DNA of 64,000 nt from Notospermus geniculatus. Lineage: Eukaryota > Nemertea > Pilidiophora > Heteronemertea > Lineidae. The stretch covers positions 289,981 to 353,980 of the forward strand of contig NMRB01000217.1 of assembly GCA_002633025.1 (NCBI GenBank), given 5' to 3'. Position 1 is the first letter of the stretch. Each line of letters begins with the position of its first letter. Both the position numbers and the translations under genes were made by a program. The notes beneath the pieces are model-generated. The model was given only the letters and a program-made list of their open reading frames with translations. It did no database searches and was not told the DNA's origin. This document shows positions 40,601 to 52,600 of this stretch, one piece after another.

Positions 40601-43600
40601 ACCCTTGATTTCTGATGCGACTTCAGAGACGCCTATACATTGAGAAGACAGAAAGGACACAAAATTACTGGGAAGTACACGGTCGTACCGGTAACGACTT
40701 AAGGTGCTTTTAAGGCCAATGACTCTATAAAGAATGGTTGCGTCCATGTAAATTTCTCAAAATCATCCCTTTTCCTTTGATTTCTAGTGGTGTGACACTG
40801 TTTCTGGAGGCTGGAGTACATGAAGAGGACAACTTATACCAACTTCACTGACTCACATAAAAGTACCCGTACACTCACTCAAGCTCCTACACAATAACAA
40901 CTCCTAAGCTCTAAAACCCAGAATCAAAACATGACATACATTATAAATATCGAAGCTATTGCCAATAAAAACCTTCACTGTTGGGTGTACACTGACTGTC
41001 AGCAGCCCTAAAACTGTCAACCGCAGGACTCTGCAAACCTCGTGACCGAATGCAAAGGTTGAAACGTACAATCCAAGCCAAAGCGAATGGTAGCAAAAAT
41101 ATGAAATACACACAGACATAAGAAAATGTATGAAGGTAGATAAAGAACTGGTCAGCATGACTCAAGACATGTGGTAATCCTGTGTCTGACCCCTGGAATT
41201 ATTTTCTGTCAATGACTGTTATGAGAAATGTAGTGAAACCTCTCCAGTAAGGACACCTCTGAGACACAGAGATCTGGGGCCCGTTTCATAAAGTGACTTT
41301 AAGCTAATGGTACCTTTAACCAAATGGAAAATGCATTGAAGTTAAAGGTACCGTTAGCTTAAAGTCACTTTATGAAACAGGCCCCTTGTCTTCAATTGAG
41401 AGGTGTCCTGATTACAGAGGTCAAAATAAATGGAAATGACCAATGTGAACTTAACTTAGGTGCCCTGAACACAAGGTGTCCCGCTGATAGAGGTGTCTAC
41501 TAGGGAAAGTTCCACTCTACATTGAAACACGTGAAAATCAGGCAATTGTGAGATGGTTGCTCTTCAACTTCCGAAGCGACCAATGAGTTGACCGAGTATA
41601 AAATTGAGTGAACAAATTTGTTGGATTGGTGATTCGTGTCTGATCTGTACATGTGTGAGATGAGATGCTGATGAAATTTGTCCAAAAGTCACCACTGTGA
41701 TGTCTTAAAAAGACTATGTGACCCAGTGGTACTACCCACGGTTGAACGTGAAGAAATCCGCAAGACTGGACATGAACAATACGATAACCTTACCTTCATC
41801 ATCTGTTGGTAAAGTAATAAAACCTGGTCATTAACTGTGACTTTTAAGATAAACCACGATCAGCGGGAGAATGTTTGACTGAAATGACAGCTACCCGGTA
41901 CACTGTACTCTACAGTGTACTTGGTAGTGTATGCTATTCCTTCAATTGACCAGGCACCCACTGATCACATGCTGATCACAACTGGAGCTAGGTATAGGTA
42001 TAGGTATAGGTATAGGTCTTCTACTAATGGCGGCCAGAGAGTAGGGTCACATTATGATGCTACTGAACTCCCACGGCTGTTTTAACTCAATCATTTACTG
42101 GTAGATTGTTAATTTTACCGAGCTACCCCATCAAAACTTGTGCCAAGTTTCCAATCAACTAGTCAAGATTCGATTGCCAAATGACAAAATAATGACTTGC
42201 TCCAGAGGCGGACCCACGATTTCGGAAAAGAGGGGGGCGCACTGTGCTAGAAACATTGAAATCTGCGGTGAATTTCAATGATTTGCTCCAAATTTCAAAA
42301 TTTCACGGTCAATTTTACAGATTTTTTGGCCGAAAGGGGTGGCGTGCGCCGGGTGTGTCCCCTGGATCCGCGCCTGGGCTCTGTTATCTTCATACTTAAG
42401 AATCTGTCTTCCCTTATCTTCAAAAAAGAGTGTAGATTGATTCACACATTGCAATCATCCTGAAAGCACCTAAACAATCAACATTATGATATTCTGAAAG
42501 AAAAGCAAGATTTTATTTTTATCATTAGTGCAAACCAGACATCCCAATTTTCAGGGAACCCAACCACTCGAAAATTACCTGGAATATCAGCAAATATCTT
42601 CACAGACTTGTGCATCGTTTTGTAGGCGTCGGCGACGTTCTTCTCCAAACTCTCCGCATCGATCGTCGTCAACGGATCGTTCATCCAACTCTCGTGCCAT
42701 TTCAGCCAATCAGAAACTGTCAGCCAAAGGTTGCGGAAGGGCTCAAAGTCCTTGACAAGCTTGGCCAGCTTGTCGTACTATAATAACAAATGCGACTAAG
42801 GTTAAGTGACATGACTAGAAGCAGTGACGGACGGTGAGGGACGTGTAGGGACATGTTTTTGGACAACAGTTGTAGTGATCTCCAACCATCTGTTTTCCAC
42901 AAGTCCTGGGTGAGTGACATTGTGATGAACACCCATTAGATGCTCCCATCAGATGAAAGGGGCTGTTCGTTTTCGTCACTTGAGGAATTTGAGTTGTGAT
43001 CCTTGGGAAAACGGAAAAGCTATGCACTTGCGAATTGCAGGGATTTGTTGTTGTGCTGTACAGAATGATCGCTGCAATTTGCAGCTTCATAGCTTTCTCC
43101 ATTTTCTCAAGGATCACAACTCAGATTCCTCAATTGACGAAAACGAACAGCCCCTTTCATGATTTGGGTGCATGGTTCAGTTCATTTGCAGGAGAACTCT
43201 ACAATGTTACCGGGAAAAGAGAGGAGGGGAAACCAGACATTCACATTCACAACAATATCACAAGGTTTCTACTCTAAACAATGGGGGAAATTGACGCATA
43301 ATACTAAAGAAATGAGGTAAATAAGCAGGTCATGAAGCAAATTAAAGATATATCATCGTTGAATGCGTGGAAATGCTGACAGAACACTAAGGTCAGGAGC
43401 ACAGTCATTACAAAGCAGGAGAACGAAAGTTGAATATTTTGAAAACATTTTTCAAAAATTTCATGTAATGCAACACACAGGCATTAAAACCTGCCCCCCC
43501 CCCATGAAGCAAGGAGTGAGTTGATTTGAAAGGTAGTGCAGGTGATAGAACATGAAATCAATTATTCCCTGAGAAAAGCAAATAAATTTCGCATATACAT

Positions 43601-46600
43601 TGTAATACTAATTAATATAAGCACGTGTGTAAGTATTCACCAGGTTATTCTACTCTAAACAAGCTGAATAATTTTCTACTTGCTACAGGCCTAGGATGCG
43701 CAAACACTAAACTAAAGTCATGTGTTCCAAAAAGCAGGGTTAAGGCCGGAGTTTGGTCATCTCTTGGCAGAAAATACTGCACTGACTGTCATAGCTTCAA
43801 GGACTGCCATCGCCAAAGTCCATCAAGACATTGCTAGTGAACTTGATAAGGGCCGGGCCTGTTTGCTTGTCCTTTTAGACCTGTCGGCCGCCTTTGATAC
43901 GATCTGTCACAAGCGTCTGGAGAGTGTTCTACACAATAATTTTGGTANTGCAAAATTTCAATCAGCGCTCAAGACACATCTATTCAAAATCTATTTTAAT
44001 TCAACATAATTTCTTCTTTTGCACCATGTTTTATCGCGTCGTTTTACATATTGTTTTAGCTATTGTGAAGCGCAGCGATATACTTATTAGCTGCGCTATA
44101 TAAATGCCTTTTTATTATTATTATTATTATAAGGACTGAGCCATGCCGTGCTCCCGTTGGTTTTCGTCAGTCGCACAGAGGGTCAGAGCACTGGCGACGA
44201 GTCCAAACACCAGGGTGCCCTGGATGGGACTGAGCACGACCTCAGACTGTCGAAATGATGAATATGGTGGATGACTGATGTAGGTTGGTGACACCTTCCA
44301 AAATACTGGCTTTGGACAAACTTTTTTCTCCACTGATATCATCAAAAGAAATCAGACTTTGAATTCAGTCAGTTCTGTCCTACGCACTGGTTTCAGTCCT
44401 TGAAGCGTCGATACCAGTGTAAACACCAAGAGCAGACGACACTAGGGCCAAGCAGACTAATTTTCTACCGGTATTATTCTAGTAAGATAACCTGAACCAT
44501 CTTATCAAGGACTACGTGGCTCCACCAGCATGGAGAGAAGAGAAAAAGATATCATTAGAGTGTTCAATTTGCCCCTACAACACAAAACTAGGCCTAACTG
44601 TCGTAACTATGACAGCCATCTTTGTAGGTATTAAGATCAAGAAGATGTGAACGAGGATAGACAGACTACCAGTATTGTGCACAAAAATTCTAAATCTTAC
44701 TCAGAACATTAGAACAGAAGGCTAGTTGACAAGTGCTAACTATTCTTTGTCTCAACTTGTACAGAATTCTAGTTGAAAAGTGCTAACTATTGTCCACTCA
44801 ATTTTCACAGAATTCTAGTTGAAAAGTGCTGTCTATTCCTGATCTCCATTTGTACAGAATTCTAGTACCGATATAAAAGTGCTGACTACACCTGTCCTCA
44901 AGTATTGCTAAACTATGCTTTGATACACAGTGTGTACTGAATTTTTCAAAGTGTTCGAAAGAGGTTTTAATTTTCATAGTTTGATAGAAAAGAAGAGATG
45001 TGGAAAAGAGCTACGCAGGAAGTTTCGTTCATCCAAGCTCCTGACACCCTCAAATTAGGGGCAACCCACGCAATGTTAGAATTATCTTCCCACCAAGCAG
45101 CTAATACACTGGCATTTCAAAAGCCATGTCCCTCTGCATCATCTGAGCACGGCAACATAAGCCTGCACCACCACAGTTCCCAAGAGCCATCTTCACAGCT
45201 TTGCAAAGCTACCGACACCATGCAATTCTCAAGTCATTTTAGCCACGCAAGACTCATTCGAGACAGCAAGCTCTTGCGGATCGCCACAGCTCCATAACAC
45301 CTGGAAATAGCTGGATTAAGTTATGGCACTTGTTTCATAACATACGTACGTTTGTAATAGGCATGTTGAATAACCTCTCTCTGTTATTGTACGTCACAGA
45401 GAGAGTCTGGGCCTCTTTCAGTTGTCGGTTGACTCGGCGGATCTCATTGGCTATCTCATGGGCCTTGTTGATATCCGTGTACGCAGCCATGCCGGCAACA
45501 ACCATCTGGAAAGAGAAAGCATCCGCATTGGCAAATTGATGGATCAAGTCCCGTCCATTTCCACTGGCCTGGTTCCATAACCTGTGGTGTCCGCTCCTGA
45601 TGACCAAACGACAGCCATTTTGGCATTCCTCAGGGTAACAGGTTTGTGACTGCCAAAAGTTCTTTCCAAGACAAATATACGCTTTCAATACCATATTGGA
45701 CAAAACATCAGTGGGGTTTGCACGGTCACTTCACCCAAACATTCAGCAATTTCCATCAGAGTAGCTAAGGCAGTGATACCAGGGTCTGGTGTCAAAAAAA
45801 GTCTCAAGAGCCCCACTGTACCTGTAGAGTATCCAGCCTGTCATTGAAGTTACTCTGGTCAGATTGTTGTAATTTGAAGAACCTTTCCTCATCCTCCTCC
45901 AGCTGTTTGTAAGTCTGGTCCATCTGGACCTCGATCTTATGTGGCCAGCTGATTGTGGTCCATCTGAAAGAAACACACTTGGAATGAACTAATCCAGGCC
46001 AGGGTGCCAGATGCAAAGGGCCAGGGGTCCAATTCCCTGAGAACAAGAACTGATCCAGAATTTCGTCCTCGTGTTGAAAGCTGTAGGCCTACATGTGTAT
46101 GTTAACAACACGGACTGATCACCAAAACTCCTGCGTAAAGGCCCATTTCCACTACCGCAGTTTCTGCCATGGTTTGCAGCATGCGGTGCAGTTTTCACAG
46201 GGTTTTGGAGAGTCCTTTGAAGGCTTAGCACAACACTTGGCGTGTTAAATATAATCATCCTAATGCCACAGTGCTTCACGTTTGAAATCTGCAGGAGCTC
46301 AATCAGTTGAGCTCCTAAAAGGCTCGAGGAGAGCTGTTCACACTCGTGAAGGAGAGCTGTTCACACTCGCGCGTGAACTTCAAGGATGCTGAGGAGCGCG
46401 GTCAATCGAGCTCCTTGGCGCAATTTTGCAGGTGCAAGTGTGATTGCGCCCATTTTACGTAAAGCATTGTAATGCCTGAGAAAACTACACTGCTTATCAC
46501 AAACCACGGCGGGAAAAGCTGTAGTGGAAACAGGCCTTTGGACTCACTTGGCATTGAAGTCATCGGCAGACAGGTTATAATAGAACTCCTCAATGAGTTC

Positions 46601-49600
46601 ATAGTCTGACATGGCCTTGTCGATGAGCTCCTGGTGCTCCTTCAGCTTGTCTGGGATCTCCTTCATCCATTCTCTCATCTCAGACAACTCCTCCACCGTG
46701 TTCGGCTTCTCGTAAAGCTTCCTGCTGATCGCCTTGAACTCCTCGCATGCCTGAAAATACCAAGAGAAGATTGAAGGGGGAGGCAACGAGGTTGAAGTGG
46801 CTCATCTTCCCCAAGGTTTGAGCAGACGGTATCTTCTGTNTTTAACTTCATCACTTCAGGATAAAACAGTCTTCAAAAACCACCGTAAGTTAATTTTTTT
46901 GAAACTATCTAACCTTTCAGAGCTGGATACAAATATAGACTATATGATGGTACTACATGATTTTGCAGTGATTGAGTGGTTTTCTTGCAATCGTGTCCCA
47001 ATTGAGTGTGGAAGACGAAGAAATAAAAATTTCCTACCTACCCAGTGATATCAAGATGGTCCCTACATTGATATGTAGGGACCATAAATAGCATTACAAA
47101 ATTTGAGCCAATCATTTATTTCTGTCGCCAGTTTATTTTACATGTAGTTATTGGCTCCTTTGGCTACTGCCAGCAGAAACCCTGACAAACCACAGCGGGG
47201 AAAGCTGTAGTGGAAACAGGCCTTTGGACTCACTTGGCATTGAAGTCATCAGCCGACAGGTTATAATAGAACTCCTCAATGAGTTCATAGTCTGACATGG
47301 CCTTGTCGATGAGCTCCTGGTGCTCCTTCAGCTTGTCTGGGATCTCCTTCATCCACTCTCTCATCTCAGACAACTCCTCAACCGTGTTTGGCTTCTCGTA
47401 AAGCTTTCTACTGATCGCCTTGAACTCCTCGCATGCCTGAAAATACCAAGAGAAGATTGATGAAGTAGGTTACCAGGTTGAAATGGCTCATCTTCCCCCA
47501 GGTTGAGCAGACGGTATCTTCTGTTGAAGTTTTCTAGATGGCTTGGAAATGAATCGGAAAGAATTTGAAGAAGTATTCCTCAGATGGTTGATAGGAATAA
47601 CGTTTCTTCAAATATTTTACAATCAATACCACAGGATGTGAGAAAACTTTGACAGAGGATGCCGTCTGCTGAACTCTGGGAACAGATGAGTTGTAACAGC
47701 TCCAAACTGTATTACGTCATAAGAGTTGAGTATGAAGTTGCATGTCACTTTTTGCAGCTGTCAGATGGAGAACAAGACAATGTCATACAACAATCTCAAT
47801 GACCATGTTGATTTCAAAGTCCTCCTTACATCATCTGACTGCTTCTTCAGCTGCCTGGCGAGTAACTCCAACACAGCATTGCTTAGAGCCTTGCGTTTCT
47901 TGGCCAAAGCCTGTCGCACATTTTCTGTGTTGATATAGAAAGGCCCGATGATGATGTTACTGGGAATCTTGGACTCGAGGATTTCTTTCTCCAACAGATG
48001 ATCCTCACACTCCTTCTTCACTTCAGCAGCGGTGTGCCCCTCTGCTTCATATTTCCTGAAATTGACAGGGCATATGCTGAATAAATCCTAAGGTGGGAGA
48101 GCGGCGCAGTGAAATCATCGGCCCCTCTCACCACTGAGATGCCGAGTAGACCCATTCTTCATGTGATCGAGAGAGCGAGAGCCAAGTTTTCTCCAGGGAT
48201 TCTGGTTTCCTTCTGCTGTTCAACTCTTTGCCCAATATTGTCTATAAAGCCAGTGATGCATACTTGTGGCTCAGTTCTCTAATCAGTATTTAAGTCCCAA
48301 GTTCACGGACACTCGAGTCCAGGATGATCCATTATCCAATTCTCACATCATGTGAGGCTTTGGACATGGAAATTGATAATTGTGTCATGCAGGCCATGTA
48401 CGGTACATTCTATGACTGGCACCAAATCACAAACAAGTTTTTGACTTTACACAAGGTGGAGTGGAAAATACCCCAAACTGCATTTCAAAACCAGGGAGTG
48501 ACTGATGAGTGCATGCTGGGAAATAGTGGCCATCTGAAAACAGTGACTTGACATCTAGTACTTTTTCGTTTCATTTGAAAGCTGCAGTTCTCGGAAAATG
48601 TGAAGGAATCATGGATTGTCACACTGTATTCACTGTTTGACAACCCCGCCATCATGGTAGTGATGGAGATTTAATGCATGTGCACTTTATATCTGGTTGC
48701 AAAACATGAATTTGCCTACCAGATACAAGTGCACATACACAGGTTTCCAGAAAATCCCGTAGAAACCAAGATGGTGCTGTCAAAACAATGAACACATGGG
48801 TCATGCAATGAACATATTTCAAGGCTGGGGTTCATGGGGTCAGAATCACACAAAATAATCGACACGTGGTGAACAAGCAGAATACTGCAATGACAAACTG
48901 TGATGATATATTACCATAACAATTTCCTATCATTAAAAAGTAAATGAAGACATCAGTAGATATTCACACAGAGCAATCAAACAAACGATGATTTCAGAGT
49001 TGTAAAATCAAACTGAACTCAGACGAACCTCTATATTACGGACACCCTTCGGATGGACCAAATGTCCAAATCATTTACTCACTTGATATATTCATTGATG
49101 TCCATGTTGTTCAACTCCAAGTAATGTTCATATTCCCTGGCGTACGCCTTCATGGGGATGAGTGCCTTCCTGATCGCCCTGCAGACGTCGTCTCTCAGTT
49201 CCTCAACATGGGGTTCGTGTTCACCGACGGACTCTAACAACGGAGTGCCAGACCAGAAGATGTCCTCCATGATGTACTGAAAAGGAAAAAGCGTCCAGTC
49301 TTTGAGGTAAGTGCAGCGGAAACAAACAATGCTTTCGAGAGTCTGTCGCTCAGAAATCGTGTGAATGGACAGGCAGCCTTAGTGTTGCATGAGAACGCTT
49401 CCCCTTGATTCTTGGATGAGATGTGAGACGGGAAAATTCCTGTACGTACCTTCTCCAACTGTGGCACATTCTGCGTCGATGCAATGCCCTTGTCAAAGAG
49501 TGCCACCAAGACCATCTCAAAGCTGTTCAAGTTGGTGCTGTAGTGGACGCCCTCATTGTCTAACGCCAGGTCAATGAAGAACAACGGGTTCTTCCTTGGT

Positions 49601-52600
49601 CTAAAGAATCAGAGAGAAATTTGGGCGAAGGTGAATCTCTTCCACTAGGTCACCTCCTGATCAAATGGTTCTCAACTCTCTCAATGCCAAAGACAACACC
49701 TACCGATTTGGCAAATGTTTTAGTTGTTTAGACAGACAAGAGATGTCTCTCCAATCACAGGTTGAAGACTTACTTGTAGCTGCTGACCAGGAGGTCATTC
49801 TCCCATTTCATTTCTTCCTCACAGGAGAAGGTTGCAAAGCAAGCGTCGATGATCATTTGGGTGAAGTTGACGAGGGAGTCTTGTACGAGGTAGCGGAGGG
49901 AATCCTGGAATGACACAACGGTAACATGAATCACATTGACAGTGACAAATCCTCACTACTCGCCCACTATGACGAGCGACAAACGACACACAAAATGATA
50001 AGATCCGTAAAGTCGTCTCTGAATTCCGCAAATTTTCGACCCCAACCGGGGTCTTCCTCAGGCACTTTCTAGTAGAGATCTACTAGAAAGTGCCCGAGGA
50101 AGACCCCACTTGGGGTCGAAAACGAAATTCGGAGACAACTTTACGGATCTTATCCCCTGGGTTTGTGGTGGTGATTGGTGAGATTTTTAAATGGCATGGC
50201 TACAGCATCAAAGGACGCTGCACATCTGCACCGTTCATGCCAAAACGAGGCACAAACCGCTGTCATGGAAACAGGCCTTCATGCTACAGGACAGACATCT
50301 GTGTCACTGGGCAACAGAAGATGACCATAACGCCTGTTCGTTTCTCTGTACACCCAACTAATCTCTAAGATTTTATCAAATTTTCCTACCTGCATGTTGA
50401 ATTTCACCATCTCCATAAATTTCTTCATCTTTGAGATCTGATACACCTCCCAGTTAGTTTCATGGATGTTGAACCAACCCTTGCCAACGTCACGTAGGCT
50501 TGTTCTGATTGAAGCTCTGAGGGTTGTGATCCAACTGTCCTTCAGGAACAGGGCGACCTATGGTTTCAATCAAAAGGAATACAATTTTAGCCCTCCCTGT
50601 ACTGAAAATGTCTCAGAATCAGAGTCCAGACAAAAAAGATGATTGCTCAATGAAATGAAGCTGAGCTGCCATACGCTGATAATCAAACAACAAAGAATGG
50701 TTTTCAATGTCCTTAAATATTGGACATCCTCCCACAGCAAGGCTTTTGATCACGTTCCTCTTCATACACTAGAGTAGCGAGGTAAAAGCCCCTGTGTTGG
50801 GAGGATGGGATCTCTGTCACTCACCTGAGATGTCGCCTGACTCTGCGTCTGCTCAAACTCCTCCAATCTCATGTATTTACTCATTGGACAATGGAAAAGC
50901 GACATTGCTGCGACTTTGTTACACTCTGTTCTGACCTTCCCAATAGCATTGATGCTCTCCTCCCGAGTCAACAGGGAGTTGAAGGCAAAACTATCATACT
51001 GTTCATCGAACGGATACTCAGGGACGTCGTCTGAGCAACCTGTGAAACATGATTAGAAGCAAATGAATTTGGGAGTCGCATTGGCTAGTAAAGGTCTCAA
51101 ATTTTTGGTTAAAGCCCCACTGTATTGAATGTGAAAAACACAAATTATCGCCGCGATTCTCGCACGACGTCAGCGTAGTGTAAAATGTACTACGCTCTGT
51201 CTGAATACATTAGAGCTCTCCCTGCAGTTTCCAATGCGTGCTGAAAACTAGGCCTTGATTCTGTGAAGTGCGCATCAGACAAGCATTCTGGGGACCTTCA
51301 TGAGGCTATGAGACCTCTATGTGCACTCTCCTACCTTTTTGAAAATATCGTAAAATTCAATACTGTGGGGCTTTAACTCAAGGGAATTCCAAAACACTAG
51401 CGGAACCTCGTGCTTTCTCTGGTTTGGGCCAAAATATATTACGTTTTGGCCAGTGTTCAAAATTATCTGACCCCGAGTTTGAACAGGCAGTATCTCCTGC
51501 TGAAGTTTTCTAAATTCCTTGGGTGTGAATTAGAAAGAATTTGAAGAAAATTTCTTCAGATGGTTGATAGGAACAATCTTTCTTCAAATATTTTTGAAAT
51601 AGTTCCATTGGATGCGAGAAACCTTTGACAGAAGATGCTGTCTGCTTGACTCTGGGGCAGATAACCAATGACATTTTCCTCACCTTTCATTGGGACCACC
51701 TCCTCTAGCACTGGCGGAACTGTCACAAATGCAAATGTGGCTGGATCATCAACTACTGTCTTGTCAAAGATGATCTTGTTCATCGATCGGCAGAAATCTA
51801 TGTTGACCTCTTTCTCGAGGATCTGGACGTAGTCATCCAAACTGGAAGAAAAGGAAGAAGTCAATGAGGCACCACTTACCTCATCAAAGAGTTACCATCT
51901 TGTTTCCTTAAGCACTTAACTGGGTACGGCGTACTATTACGTCATTACGAAATCCAGGGAACCCCCGAAAACACCCGAGGATTGCAGCTTGCGTAAGGCA
52001 TAATAGTACGCCTTGCAAGGAAATGGTGTGTCACAGTGCGTAGGATTGTGTGTCAAATACTTTTTTTGGCAAATTTTTGTTAAGAAAGAAAAATTTGAAC
52101 TAAAAACAATTACGCAGTTAAGGAGTTTAAAAGTGCTGCTCTATGTGCACGTTTTCTTATGCGATTTGGTTCTCGATGGGCAATTTTGCCAAACAACTGC
52201 CCATACCGAGCTGACTTGTGGGAGAACTCTACATGGAGGACCGTCTTTGGAATAGCTGTCTAGTGTTAACACAGTAAAGAAAGTGAATGCATATCCTGCT
52301 CTCAAATGATATGAAACATAAACATCACTGCGGTGTCTTTACCTCTTGTCTTTGGACAGCTGTGGTGAACCCTTTGCCCAATCAATCATCCTCTTGAGGG
52401 AGGCCTGATCCAGCTCTCCGACACCATCCATCGGCATACAGTCAATGTAGAGACTATACCTCAGGTATGCCTCCGTGGTCTTCCTCTTATGGTACGCCGT
52501 GTGGACTCTTTTAACATAAATCTCTGGGTCCTCGGCGCAGAACATGATACGGACCCGAGGAATCCAATACTGGGATGGTATAGACATGCGACTTCCGTCA

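Larger units (their letters stand above)
40633..42578. other. Intron between exons 17 and 18
   Basis: 1.9 kb with no coding evidence; contains a Tigger-like MITE with a nested foldback, a TATAGG microsatellite and a hAT-like element. Confidence 0.75.
42778..45349. other. Intron between exons 16 and 17
   Basis: 2.6 kb. It holds a long foldback, a poly-C run near 43491, a LINE fragment, a tandem repeat and one N; no dynein coding sequence. Confidence 0.75.

Noticed and set aside
43722-44009. Host gene with a reverse-transcriptase motif
   Set aside because: Truncated LINE with the typical CR1/L2-like 3' end and no intact domain.
44998-45297. Plus-strand 99-codon frame
   Set aside because: No similarity to a known family and no supporting splice or promoter signals; intronic to DNAH1.
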